Shown: positions 10,323 to 19,020 of the stretch, piece by piece | Layout of the letters: each line of letters opens with the position of its first letter | Numbering within the stretch: the first letter of the stretch is position 1 | Program-made: the position numbers and the translations under genes | The notes under the pieces: model-generated | What the model was told of the DNA's origin: nothing | The model's input: the letters and a program-made list of their open reading frames with translations, nothing else | Databases searched by the model: none | Assembly: GCA_035292885.1 (NCBI GenBank) | Contig: DATDPG010000055.1 | Coordinates: 1 to 33,484, forward strand | Direction: 5' to 3' | Origin: Bdellovibrionota bacterium | GTDB taxonomy: Bacteria; Bdellovibrionota_G; JALEGL01; DATDPG01 | DNA: 33,484 nt

Positions 10323-11534
10323 ATGGGAAAAAAAATTCAGGAAGAGGAGAAACTCATGTTCGAGCTGGTGGAATCGGAAGGGAATACGGCGAAAATCAAG
10401 GTCATCGGTATCGGCGGAGGAGGAGGTAACGCCGTCAACACAATGATTGCATCGGGATTGGCGAACGTCGACTTTATCGCCGCGAACACCGACATGCAGG
10501 CGCTCGGAGCCTCCAAAGCGCCCGTGAAACTGCAGATGGGCGCGTCGTTGACGAAGGGGCTCGGCGCGGGTGCGAACCCCGAAATCGGCAGGGAGGCCGC
10601 TCTGGAAGACCGGGATCAGCTCGCCGAGACGTTGCGCGGCGCGGATATGGTCTTCATCACGGCGGGAATGGGCGGCGGGACGGGCACCGGGGCGGCTCCC
10701 GTGGTCGCGAAGGCGGCGCGCGAGGTTGGAGCCCTGTGCGTGGGTGTCGTCACCAAGCCGTTCGTGTTCGAAGGAAAACGGCGGAGACTGTACGCCGATC
10801 AAGGGATCGAAGAGCTCAGTTCGGCGGTCGATACCCTGATCACCATTCCCAACCAGAGACTCATCAACCTGGCGGGAGAGGCGACGTCGATCTTGGATGC
10901 CTTCAAGAAAGCGGACGAAGTTCTTCTGCAGGCGGTTCAGGGAATCAGCGATCTCATTACGATTCCCGGCCTGATTAACCTGGACTTTGCGGACGTAAAA
11001 ACCGTGATGAACGGCCAGGGAATGGCGATGATGGGGACCGGACAGGCGGCAGGCGAACGCCGCGCTCTCGAGGCGGCGCAACGGGCGATCTCCTCACCGC
11101 TTCTGGAAGACATGGACATTCATGGAGCGACCGGAATTCTTCTCAACATCACCGGCAGCTCCAACATGACGTTGCATGAAGTCAACGACGCGGCGGTCAT
11201 GATTCAGGAAGCCGCCCACGAAGAAGCCAACATCATCTTCGGCGCCGTCATTGATGATCGGATGGGAGACACGATGCGGATCACGGTCATCGCCACCGGC
11301 TTCGGGAAAAAAGCGGAGCTCGCGAAACCGGTTCCAGCCCAACGGATGCACGTGCCGCCGAGACTTCCCGCTTCCTCCGCATCGATGGAAGAGGGAATCT
11401 CGCGGCCGACGGTGCTGCGCCGCCGGGATGTCGACTCGCTGGAATTCCGGAAGCGGGCCAAGGAACTCGGCCTCGATTCGATTGAAGAGGACGAGTACGA
11501 CATCCCGACGTTTCTTCGGAAACAGGTGGATTAA
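10323..11534 (+). CDS. ftsZ: Cell division protein FtsZ
   Basis: FtsZ is the tubulin-like GTPase that forms the Z ring. It shows the N-terminal nucleotide loop [14 protein letters not shown], the tubulin signature [14 protein letters not shown], the T7 synergy loop [11 protein letters not shown], a linker of about 40 residues, and the conserved C-terminal peptide [10 protein letters not shown] that binds FtsA. The length is 403 residues from the ATG at 10323 (GGAGA upstream). An in-frame ATG at 10356 also has a good site (GAAGAGGAG) and gives [18 protein letters not shown], closer to the usual FtsZ N-terminus, so the true start may be 10356. No clear terminator follows. Confidence 0.97.
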   Translation: MGKKIQEEEKLMFELVESEGNTAKIKVIGIGGGGGNAVNTMIASGLANVDFIAANTDMQALGASKAPVKLQMGASLTKGLGAGANPEIGREAALEDRDQLAETLRGADMVFITAGMGGGTGTGAAPVVAKAAREVGALCVGVVTKPFVFEGKRRRLYADQGIEELSSAVDTLITIPNQRLINLAGEATSILDAFKKADEVLLQAVQGISDLITIPGLINLDFADVKTVMNGQGMAMMGTGQAAGERRALEAAQRAISSPLLEDMDIHGATGILLNITGSSNMTLHEVNDAAVMIQEAAHEEANIIFGAVIDDRMGDTMRITVIATGFGKKAELAKPVPAQRMHVPPRLPASSASMEEGISRPTVLRRRDVDSLEFRKRAKELGLDSIEEDEYDIPTFLRKQVD

Positions 11535-11708
11535 TTAAAGGGACACACGCCTGGACCCAAATTCCGCAAGCTTCGCCCATGTCGTAAGAACACGCGGGCG
11601 AAATTAGAGCCGTTTGAAAAGCCACGCTTCTGCGGCGATATGCTCGAATCCGAGTCTCTCGAATGGGCGAAATGGACACGGTAGGCGGGGTAAGCCATAA
11701 TTTCGTTT

Positions 11709-12008
11709 ATGGACCCGGTAAAGCTGCCCGCTTTTTTGCTTAACAGGCGTGAAGAAGTCCTGGAATTGGCGGCGCGACATGGCGCCACGAACGTCCGCAT
11801 TTTCGGATCCCTCGCCCGGGGCGAGGCGCGATCGGACAGCGATGTGGATATTCTCGTTTCCATGACACCTGGACGAAGTTACTTCGATTTTGTCGCCCTG
11901 TGGCAGGATCTGGAGGAACTCCTGGGACGAAAGGTGGATGTCGTTTCCGACAGGGGAATGAGCCCCTATTTGCGGGACCGAATCCTGTCGGAAGCCCGGT
12001 CGCTATGA
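11709..12008 (+). CDS. mntA: MNT-domain nucleotidyltransferase antitoxin (MntA-like)
   Basis: This is a 99-residue minimal nucleotidyltransferase with the signature GS-X10-DXD: Gly33-Ser34 in IFGSLARGEARSDSDVDILV, with Asp45 and Asp47 as metal ligands. In characterised MntA/HepT systems the MNT protein neutralises the HEPN toxin by AMPylating a tyrosine. The ATG lies 174 bases after ftsZ, with no strong ribosome site. The stop overlaps the ATG of the HEPN gene as ATGA, the usual coupled arrangement. The 174-base gap to ftsZ shows no recognisable gene or terminator. Function is inferred from family and pairing. Confidence 0.88.
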   Translation: MDPVKLPAFLLNRREEVLELAARHGATNVRIFGSLARGEARSDSDVDILVSMTPGRSYFDFVALWQDLEELLGRKVDVVSDRGMSPYLRDRILSEARSL

Positions 12009-12346
12009 AGAAGGATGATCGGGTTTATTTGCTTCACATTCGAGATGCCATCCATCAAATCCTGACCTACGCCAAAGACGGACGCGATTTCTTCCGGGGC
12101 GACAAGAAAACACAGGACGCCGTCATTCGCCAATTTCAAGTCTTGGGGGAGGCGACAAAGAAGCTATCGGCGCAGTTCCAGAATTCACACGGGGAGTTTC
12201 CGTGGAAGACGATGGCCGGCATGCGGGATAAGATGGTACACGAGTACTTTGGGATCGATCTAGAATTGGTATGGGACGTTGTGGATAAAGAGCTTCCGAA
12301 CCTTGAAACGAAAATAAATCAGCTGCTGGCGGGATTGAAGACGTAA
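12005..12346 (+). CDS. hepT: HEPN-domain RNase toxin (HepT-like)
   Basis: This is a 113-residue HEPN protein. The catalytic RX4H motif is seen as Arg74-DKMV-His79, followed by Glu80 and Tyr81, giving the RX4HXY form whose tyrosine is the AMPylation target of MntA in studied systems. The frame remains open upstream, but the ATG at 12005 overlaps the mntA stop and gives the standard HepT start (KKDDRVYLLHIRDAI). It probably acts as an RNase that inhibits growth when unmodified. The active-site residues are intact, so the toxin is likely functional. Confidence 0.88.
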   Translation: MKKDDRVYLLHIRDAIHQILTYAKDGRDFFRGDKKTQDAVIRQFQVLGEATKKLSAQFQNSHGEFPWKTMAGMRDKMVHEYFGIDLELVWDVVDKELPNLETKINQLLAGLKT

Positions 12347-12408
12347 CGGAATTCGGGTTACGGCGTATGGCCTTGGAATTTAATCGGTAGGGTGTCCCCC
12401 GATTCACG

Positions 12409-14844
12409 ATGATCAGCGTAATTCTTCCCATCTATAACGAGGAGGAGAATCTTCCGCGCGTTCGGTCGGAACTTTTTCCGGTTCTTGAAACACTGGGAAC
12501 GGAGTGGGAGATCGTGGCGGTCAACGACGGAAGCGGTGACAAGAGCGCCGTATTGCTCGCCGAGTTATCCGCGCAAGACCCTCGAGTCCGTGTCGTTCAC
12601 CATCCTGAAAACCGTGGTCTCGGAGCCGCCGTTCGAACGGCATTCAAAGAATGCCGGGGCGATTACATCGTTACGCTGGACGGGGATTTCACGTTCCATC
12701 CTCGATTCATCCCGAAACTTATGGAACGCGCCCTAGCGACGGGAGCCGACTGCGTGATCGGATCCCCTTTTGCCGACGGGGCAGGATTTGTAGGTGTCCC
12801 ATCGCATCGCCTCCTCCTCACGCGAGCTTCCAACTGGCTTTATCGAAAGATACTTCGATCGCCGGTGACGTCGATTACGGCAATCTTTCGTTTTTATCGT
12901 CGCGAGGCGGTGCAGGCGCTCGCACTTCGGTCGGACGGTTTTCCGATCAACGCCGAAATCCTGTCGGGGCTCCTTTCCCACGGCTGTCGGATCGAAGAAA
13001 TTCCGGTGCCTCTCGAAGGGCGCGTACATGGGGAGTCGAAAGCCGGTTTGTTTAAGGAGACCTACCGGCATCTTCAATTACTTTGGTCGATCGCGCGTCA
13101 ACACGAAGACTGGGAAAGGGGATTCGGCGCGTTGGTTCTGGCCGTGGCGACAGTTTTGCTTTTTTGGCCGTCCATCCGTTTTGGTTTTCTCAATTGGGAT
13201 GACGACCAACTGCTCACGCAGCATCCTTGGTATCTTCCGGTAACGTATAAAAGCCTGTTCGCCATGTGGAATCCGCTGTCGCTCTGGGAGGGAAAGGCGC
13301 TGGATTACAGCCCCATCCGGGATTTGAGTTACGCCCTGGATCTCTGGGTGTGGGGATGGAACCCTTTCGGATTTCATCTGACCAACGTTCTTCTTCACGC
13401 GGCGAACGGGATTTTAGTCTTTTTGTTCCTCTTGAATTTTTGTTCCTTCGGCGCGGCGTGGATCGGATCGATGCTCTGGGCCTGGCATCCGTTGGCGATC
13501 GAGCCGGTCGCGTGGGTGTCCGGTCGAAAAGATCTGTTGATGGCCTGCTTCGTCTTGATCGCCCTGCATTTGGCCCATAGAAATCGTTGGTTTGAGGCGT
13601 TTGGAAGCGGCCTAGCGGCTCTCCTTTCGAAATACACGGCGCTCCCCTTGGGAATCATCTTTCTGACCCCAATCGGAGGCAATCGGTCGTCCGCCCGCCG
13701 GACGCGCACCTCTCTTGGTTTGATCGTATTCGGACTCGCCATTGTTGGATTTGCCCTGGCCGCCAATCGCCATCGCGGGGAAGTGATCGTCGCGCAGAAA
13801 GCGGAGGATTTTGTCCATGTGTGGCCGGCGGCGCTTCAGGTAGTTACGCATGCGGTCCAAAGTGCCGTCTGGCCGACGGCCCTCTCCGCTCGATACGTCC
13901 AGCATCCGGAACTGGGATGGTTCAACCATTCGGTCGCCGGCGGCGCGGCGCTTTTGGTGGCTACCATGATCGCTCTGTTTTATTTGCTCCGAAAATTACC
14001 TGCCGCTGGGAAAGGACTTCTCTTCGGAGCATTGACGTTTCTTCCCTACCTGCCGATCGTGCCGACGAATATTTGGATGGCCGATCGATATCTCTATCTA
14101 TCTTTAGTCGGAGGAGTGTGGGGATGGGTGGCGCTTCTCGATACCGCTCCGGGAAAGGTCCGACGGGCGCTTTTGCTGTCCAGCGTGATCCTTGCCGGTC
14201 TGTCGGCTTGGCAGACGCGCGCTCGTCTTCCGGTGTGGAAAGATTCGCTCTCTCTTTGGAGCGACACGGTTCAGCGGTCGCCTTCTCTATATTATGTCTG
14301 GGGAAATCTCGGTCAGGCTCAGTTGGAGACGGGACATACCCAGGAAGCGATTCGATCGTTTGAGCGGGCGTACAAACTCAATTCGGCATTCAAGGAAGCA
14401 TGGCTTTTTCTCGGTCAGGCGTATGTGCGGGAAGGCCGTAAGAAGGTGGGAATAGAAGCATTGGTGCGTTTTGAAACGGAATCGCCGGAGACCATGAAAA
14501 CGAGAAGACTGCGGGAACGGGCGATCGCCTGGGCCGAAACCGGGGAAAAAGAGCGGGCCGAGAAATTGTTCAAAGAGCAGCTTCGAAACCAGCCGACCGA
14601 TCCGGTGGCGTGGGGAAATCTGGGAGTCTTGTATGTGCAGAGCGGTCGGGACGGAGACGCGCTCGATGCCTGGAATCGGGCGATTCGGGTTCGGCCGGAT
14701 CTGCCCGTGGCCCGGCTCAACCGGGGCCGATATCGATTTCTTCACGGGGAATGCGACGGAATGAAAGAGGATTTTCGCGCGTTTCGAGAAATGACAGGCG
14801 CGGAGCGAATGGAAATTCAGAGATTGAAGAATTCATGTCGGTGA
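12409..14844 (+). CDS. Fusion of GT2 glycosyltransferase, GT-C-like membrane domain and TPR repeats
   Basis: This 811-residue protein has three parts. Residues about 1-230 are a GT2 enzyme of the polyprenyl-phosphate glycosyltransferase type: ILPIYNEEENLPRV, VNDGSGDKS, the metal-binding TLDGDFTFHP and the late motif RVHGESKAG. Residues about 237-620 are polytopic and resemble bacterial TMTC/PMT-like GT-C proteins: the loop-1 acidic motif FLNWDDDQLL, then AWHPLAIEPVAWVSGRKDLL, and many hydrophobic helices. Residues about 626-790 are TPR repeats (WGNLGQAQLETGHTQEAIRSFERAY). Activities are inferred: the GT2 part may load a lipid carrier and the GT-C part may transfer the sugar. It overlaps the following epimerase gene by 10 bases. 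The 62-base gap upstream shows no strong signal. Confidence 0.82.
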   Translation: MISVILPIYNEEENLPRVRSELFPVLETLGTEWEIVAVNDGSGDKSAVLLAELSAQDPRVRVVHHPENRGLGAAVRTAFKECRGDYIVTLDGDFTFHPRFIPKLMERALATGADCVIGSPFADGAGFVGVPSHRLLLTRASNWLYRKILRSPVTSITAIFRFYRREAVQALALRSDGFPINAEILSGLLSHGCRIEEIPVPLEGRVHGESKAGLFKETYRHLQLLWSIARQHEDWERGFGALVLAVATVLLFWPSIRFGFLNWDDDQLLTQHPWYLPVTYKSLFAMWNPLSLWEGKALDYSPIRDLSYALDLWVWGWNPFGFHLTNVLLHAANGILVFLFLLNFCSFGAAWIGSMLWAWHPLAIEPVAWVSGRKDLLMACFVLIALHLAHRNRWFEAFGSGLAALLSKYTALPLGIIFLTPIGGNRSSARRTRTSLGLIVFGLAIVGFALAANRHRGEVIVAQKAEDFVHVWPAALQVVTHAVQSAVWPTALSARYVQHPELGWFNHSVAGGAALLVATMIALFYLLRKLPAAGKGLLFGALTFLPYLPIVPTNIWMADRYLYLSLVGGVWGWVALLDTAPGKVRRALLLSSVILAGLSAWQTRARLPVWKDSLSLWSDTVQRSPSLYYVWGNLGQAQLETGHTQEAIRSFERAYKLNSAFKEAWLFLGQAYVREGRKKVGIEALVRFETESPETMKTRRLRERAIAWAETGEKERAEKLFKEQLRNQPTDPVAWGNLGVLYVQSGRDGDALDAWNRAIRVRPDLPVARLNRGRYRFLHGECDGMKEDFRAFREMTGAERMEIQRLKNSCR

Positions 14845-15923
14845 GGAAGAAGCGGGTGGCGATCGTTTTCGGGACTCGGCCCGAGGTCATCAAACTTTGG
14901 CCGTTGATCGAGGCTCTCCAAAAGTTTCCGCGGATCCGGACGACGACCGTCAACACCGGGCAGCATGGATTTCTTTCCGCCCAGGCGGCTCGCAATCTCG
15001 GCGTAAAATGGAACGTCAATCTTCGCGTCATGGAGCCGGATCAGCGGCTCAGTTCCGTTGTGGCTCGGATGGTCGACAAACTGGATCGACTGTTCGCCCG
15101 GCTCGCTCCCGGTTTAGTGGTTGTTCAAGGCGACACGGCGACGGCCCTTGCGGCCGCTCTGGCGGCCTATCATCTAAAGATCCCGGTTGCGCACGTCGAG
15201 GCGGGGCTTCGTACCGGAGACCGATATCAGCCCTTCCCCGAAGAAAACTACCGCGTCATGGTGGACCATCTCGCGACGCTTCATTTCGCTCCCACGCTTC
15301 ACGCCAAGAATGCGCTTCTTCGCGAGGCGATTCATGGAAAACATTTATATGTCACGGGGAACACGGTCGTAGACGCCGTCACGCGGCTGGTTCGCCGGAG
15401 CCCGGCACCGCGTTGGCCGAAACCTTATCTGTTGGTCACGCTCCACCGTCGGGAAAATTTTCGGGGGACCATTCGAAACGTCGCGCGGGTTCTCATCTCC
15501 GTTCTCCGTGAAGAGCCCAATCTTCATGTGGTCTGGCCTGTCCACCCCAACCCCAATGTCCGCCGTCAGATTCCGAAGGCGATTCGCCGTCATTCCCGTG
15601 TTCATTTGGTTGAGCCGCTTCCGTACATCTCCTTCCTAGGCTCGGCAAAAGGTTCCACGCTCATTCTTTCCGATTCCGGCGGGATTCAAGAAGAAGCTCC
15701 CACGCTCAAGAAACGGGTTATTTTGGTTCGCAACGTCACGGAACGGCCGGAAGCCGTGAAGGCAGGCTGGTCTTCGTTCGTCGGGACCGAAGAGAAGGCG
15801 CTGCACCGAGCCATCCTTATGAATCTTCATCGCCGAAAAGTTCCCTCCGGGCCGAATCCTTTCGGGGACGGTCGTTCTGGAACGCGGATCGCGCGTCTCC
15901 TGGCGGAATACTTGAAAGATTGA
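14835..15923 (+). CDS. wecB: UDP-N-acetylglucosamine 2-epimerase (non-hydrolysing)
   Basis: This cytoplasmic enzyme interconverts UDP-GlcNAc and UDP-ManNAc for surface polysaccharide synthesis. It is 362 residues from the ATG at 14835 (MSVRKKRVAIVFGTRPEVIK). Family motifs are GTRPEVIKLWPL, GDTATALAAALAAYHLKIP, HVEAGLRTGDRYQPFPEE, VTLHRRENF, VWPVHPNPNVR and LSDSGGIQEEAP. The frame is open upstream to 14610, but that part is a shadow of the previous gene's TPR region; the true start overlaps the previous gene by 10 bases. The usual TGQHxxM segment is altered to TGQHGFLS. The neighbouring glycosyltransferase fusion supports a role in glycan assembly. Confidence 0.92.
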   Translation: MSVRKKRVAIVFGTRPEVIKLWPLIEALQKFPRIRTTTVNTGQHGFLSAQAARNLGVKWNVNLRVMEPDQRLSSVVARMVDKLDRLFARLAPGLVVVQGDTATALAAALAAYHLKIPVAHVEAGLRTGDRYQPFPEENYRVMVDHLATLHFAPTLHAKNALLREAIHGKHLYVTGNTVVDAVTRLVRRSPAPRWPKPYLLVTLHRRENFRGTIRNVARVLISVLREEPNLHVVWPVHPNPNVRRQIPKAIRRHSRVHLVEPLPYISFLGSAKGSTLILSDSGGIQEEAPTLKKRVILVRNVTERPEAVKAGWSSFVGTEEKALHRAILMNLHRRKVPSGPNPFGDGRSGTRIARLLAEYLKD

Positions 15924-15951
15924 TGAGCGATACCTAGACTCCCAACCAACC

Positions 15952-17376
15952 ATGCCTCCCATTAAAGTCGATCCGAAAGGCCACAAACTGAAGGTCAAAG
16001 CGGAGGAAGCGTACGCCCAGATGAAGTGGAAAAAGGCGCTGGAACTGTATCGAGAGGCGGCCGGCTTGATCCAAAAAGACCCGAAGATCGAACAGCGGAT
16101 CGGCGATCTTTATAGGCGCGTCAACATGAAACAGGAATCGGTTGAGCAGTACAAGAAAGTGGCCAAAATGTTCGCGAGCGACGGTTTCTGGGCTAAGGCG
16201 ATCGCGATTCAAAAGATCATTCTGGAAATTGATCCGACCGAGTCGGGTGTCCAGCGCCAACTGGCGGAATTGTATTCAAAGCAAGGGGTACAGGCGCGCA
16301 CGCTGCCGGAGGTGGAACCGCTAAGCCCCACGGCTGAAGAACGGTCGGCGATTTCCATATCGGGAGCCGAACCTTTGGCAATGGATCACCGTGTGGACGA
16401 TGCGCTCATCGGAGGGACGGTCAGCATCTCCGGGGCCAAACCCCGGACGGTGGATTCACCGCCCGAACCGTTTCGTAATCCCAAAGAGGTCGAATTCACC
16501 GCGGAACCGGAGGAAAATCCCCTCGGCTCGCCTTTGGGAAAAGTCGGTGCGATTCCGCTGCTCTCCGAAATGGATACGGAAGAACTCCATGCGGTTTTGG
16601 AACGGCTTGCCGTACGGCGCTTTCCCTCCGGAGCTTTCGTCTGCGAGGAAGGGGATGTCGGCCGATCGATGTACATCATTGCGGACGGCTGGGTCGAAGT
16701 TTTGACGAAGGATACGGACGGTTCAAAGCTGGTTCTCGGGAAGCTGCGGGGAGGCGATTTCTTCGGCGAGTTCGGCTTGCTGACGAACGGCCAACGAAAC
16801 GCTTCGGTGCAAACGAAGACGGACGTCGAATTGCTGGAGATCACGAGCGCGGATTTCGAAACGATCGCGGCGAAGCACCCGCACATATGGGCCGTTTTGG
16901 AAGATTACCTGCGCCGAAGGCTCATCGATACGATTGTCGCCAAGTCTCCGGTGTTTCGGGCGATGACGGAAGAGGAGCGGGCGAAGCTTCCCGCTCTCGT
17001 CCGGCTCAAAAAGTTTAAAATGGATGACACCGTCATGGCTGAGGGGACCGATGGAGACGAAATGTATTTTATTAAGGCAGGCAGGCTCATCGTCACCGTT
17101 CAGCAAGGAAAGGATCGCGTGCTTGTCGGCGAGCTCGGGCCCGGAGAGTACGTGGGCGAGGTGGCGATGCTGACCGGAAAACCGAGGACGGCCACCGTAC
17201 GGGCCAAAACGGACACGGAGGTCTTTACGCTCACACGCAAAGACGCGGCAATGGTTTTGCGCGGCAATCGCGAAGTGCTGACCCGACTTAAATCCAAGAT
17301 GGACGAGCGATCGAAAGAAACGGCGGAAGCGTTTCAAAGTTATCGGGAAGCGCGAAAAACGCTCGAATTCGTCTAG
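15952..17376 (+). CDS. TPR protein with two cyclic-nucleotide-binding domains
   Basis: This 474-residue, probably cytoplasmic protein has no signal peptide or membrane segment. Residues about 8-110 are TPR-like helices (AYAQMKWKKALELYREAAGLI, then DLYRRVNMKQESVEQYKKVAK). A variable linker follows. Two cNMP-binding beta-barrels cover about 200-325 and 330-455. The phosphate-binding cassettes read FFGEFGLLTNGQRNASV in the first and YVGEVAMLTGKPRTATV in the second. The second is near consensus; the first is degenerate around the Arg. No output domain such as an HTH or kinase is seen, so it is probably a scaffold or adaptor responding to cAMP/cGMP or another ligand. It starts 29 bases after wecB, so it is likely co-transcribed. 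Confidence 0.85.
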   Translation: MPPIKVDPKGHKLKVKAEEAYAQMKWKKALELYREAAGLIQKDPKIEQRIGDLYRRVNMKQESVEQYKKVAKMFASDGFWAKAIAIQKIILEIDPTESGVQRQLAELYSKQGVQARTLPEVEPLSPTAEERSAISISGAEPLAMDHRVDDALIGGTVSISGAKPRTVDSPPEPFRNPKEVEFTAEPEENPLGSPLGKVGAIPLLSEMDTEELHAVLERLAVRRFPSGAFVCEEGDVGRSMYIIADGWVEVLTKDTDGSKLVLGKLRGGDFFGEFGLLTNGQRNASVQTKTDVELLEITSADFETIAAKHPHIWAVLEDYLRRRLIDTIVAKSPVFRAMTEEERAKLPALVRLKKFKMDDTVMAEGTDGDEMYFIKAGRLIVTVQQGKDRVLVGELGPGEYVGEVAMLTGKPRTATVRAKTDTEVFTLTRKDAAMVLRGNREVLTRLKSKMDERSKETAEAFQSYREARKTLEFV

Positions 17377-17415
17377 AATCCCTCATTCGTATGAGAGGGG
17401 TTCGAAGAGGCTATC

Positions 17416-17515
17416 CAAAAATACCATTACGGGCTCCGGTCTCGGCGTGCACCCCCATTGCTCGGCGGTGCTCGCAATGGGGACCCCCGCCTCGCCACCC
17501 GTAATGTTATTTTTG
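17416..17515. repeat. Nested imperfect inverted-repeat element of about 100 bp
   Basis: The outer arms are 17416-17433 (CAAAAATACCATTACGGG) and 17498-17515, complementary except for one position. Between them an inner hairpin pairs CCCCATTGC (17453-17461) with GCAATGGGG (17474-17482). The intervening flanks are partly complementary too (GGCG-rich), so the whole stretch can fold into one long hairpin. It fills most of the 180-bp gap between the cyclic-nucleotide-binding gene and the next membrane protein gene. The layout resembles small palindromic intergenic repeats or MITE-like elements. No second copy was seen in this window. Confidence 0.8.
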
Positions 17516-17556
17516 TCCCAACTCGCCGCACGGCTCATTACGCAACGGACGCACAC

Positions 17557-18987
17557 GTGGCTTTGAGAAAATTCGCGCTTCACGTTCTGCTTCTGTTGAT
17601 AGTGGGGAGTGCACTGTACTACCCAACGCTGCGGGCGCCGTTTGTTTACGATGATTATCTTCATTTCGTAGAGAACGAACGGATTCTCCATCCGCAAAAC
17701 GTGGGCGACATTTTTAAGAACGGCCTGCAGGAGACGCGGCCGATCTACAATCTGTCTCTTGCCGTTCAAGCGCGTTGGTTCGGAACAGATCCCACGATGG
17801 CTCATGCAGGGAATGTGGTATTGCAACTTTTGGCGGCCGTACTTCTCTACCTCTTCCTTTTGCGGATGACCGGTTCGGCGATTGTTGCATTTATCGCAGC
17901 CGCAATTTTTGAGATTCACCCTCTGGCCGTTGAATCCGTGGCGTACTTCAACAGTCGGTCCGGCCTTCTTTCTCTTCTCTTTTCTCTTTGCGCGTTTCTT
18001 TGTTTTGAAAAAAGGGGGCGAATCATTTTTTTCACGGGTCTGTTTTCGCTTGTCGCCGCGATGGGGAGCAAAGAGGACGCCATCGGTTCGGTGGCTTTGG
18101 CGCTCCTATTCGACCGGTGGCGGCAGGCGCACGGTGGAATCGGTTGGAGCCGCTTGCGACAGGTCGCGGTCCTGGCGACGGCCATTACCGTGCCTTTCCT
18201 TTATCTGGTCTTCCGCTCCCCCCATATCGGAACCGTTGGGGAGATCGTCGAACCGTGGTGGCGGTACCTTTGGCAACAAGGGACGCATGTTCCCCTCCAT
18301 CTGTCGCTTTTCTTATGGCCTTGGCCGCTCACACCCGATCGTGACCTTTCGCCCTGGATGCTGAGTCTCCTGGCCGTGTCGACTGGATGGATTCTTTTGT
18401 TCGGCCTCCTTGCGATCCTGTGGAGCTTTCGGCGAAGCCGTGTCGCTTTGGGGGTCGTTTGGGCGATTGCGGCGCTGATTCCGACGCACACGGTGGTGCC
18501 GATGCTGGATCTTCAGGCCACTCGTCTCCTCTATCCTGCAATCCCGGGGCTTTCGCTGGCTTTCGCAAGCGTGTTGAGTGCATTCACAGAGAGGCGGGCT
18601 TGGGTCGGATGGAGTGCAGCGACATTGTTGTTTCTGTTTTTTGGATGGCGATCCTCGCAACAGATTTACTTGTGGGCGCATCCGTTGGAGTTGTGGCAAG
18701 CGGACACGCGCGAAGCACCGTCACGTTGGCGGGCGTGGCTGGACTTAACCATTGAATTGGCGGAGCGGAAGCGCTGGGCGGAAGCGGACGAAGCGATTTC
18801 TCGGGCCGAAGCGCTCAATCCGAAGAACGCATCGGTGTTGTATAACTCCGCGGCGATCGCCGCTACTCGGACAGACGGAAAGAAGGACAAGGCCCTAGCG
18901 GTCGAGCGCCTGAAGACCGCGCTTGAAGTCGATCCCCATCACCGAAGGTCGGAGCGACTACTCCGCCAATTGACCGCCGAACCATAG
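17557..18987 (+). CDS. Polytopic GT-C-like (TMTC/PMT-type) membrane protein with C-terminal TPRs
   Basis: This protein of about 476 residues begins with a membrane helix (ALRKFALHVLLLLIVGSALYYP) followed by the acidic loop motif FVYDDYLHFVEN. A further conserved block, IHPLAVESVAYFNSRSGLL, mirrors the WHPLAIEPVAWVSGRKDLL block in the fusion gene at 12409, so the two are paralogous over the GT-C part. About eight to ten hydrophobic segments follow, then TPR-like helices (WAEADEAISRAEALNPKNASVLYN). A longer frame from TTG 17458 would start inside the inverted-repeat element, so GTG 17557 is preferred (TTG 17563 is also possible). It is probably a lipid-linked-sugar-dependent glycosyltransferase. 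The substrate is unknown. Confidence 0.75.
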   Translation: MALRKFALHVLLLLIVGSALYYPTLRAPFVYDDYLHFVENERILHPQNVGDIFKNGLQETRPIYNLSLAVQARWFGTDPTMAHAGNVVLQLLAAVLLYLFLLRMTGSAIVAFIAAAIFEIHPLAVESVAYFNSRSGLLSLLFSLCAFLCFEKRGRIIFFTGLFSLVAAMGSKEDAIGSVALALLFDRWRQAHGGIGWSRLRQVAVLATAITVPFLYLVFRSPHIGTVGEIVEPWWRYLWQQGTHVPLHLSLFLWPWPLTPDRDLSPWMLSLLAVSTGWILLFGLLAILWSFRRSRVALGVVWAIAALIPTHTVVPMLDLQATRLLYPAIPGLSLAFASVLSAFTERRAWVGWSAATLLFLFFGWRSSQQIYLWAHPLELWQADTREAPSRWRAWLDLTIELAERKRWAEADEAISRAEALNPKNASVLYNSAAIAATRTDGKKDKALAVERLKTALEVDPHHRRSERLLRQLTAEP

Positions 18988-19020
18988 TAAGTCTTTTCAA
19001 ATCGCGCATTTACCGACAAG

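Noticed and set aside
11535-11708. Possible small gene or terminator between ftsZ and mntA
   Set aside because: Short frames on both strands lack start signals or recognisable motifs, and no hairpin with a T-tract was found.
11540-12398. Inverted 7-mers GGGACAC (11540) and GTGTCCC (12392) flanking the MntA/HepT pair
   Set aside because: Too short to separate from chance and not extended in either direction; no target duplication seen.
17458-17556. TTG start at 17458 for the GT-C protein
   Set aside because: It lies inside the inner hairpin of the inverted-repeat element, and the encoded residues precede the conserved membrane segment; GTG 17557 is simpler.
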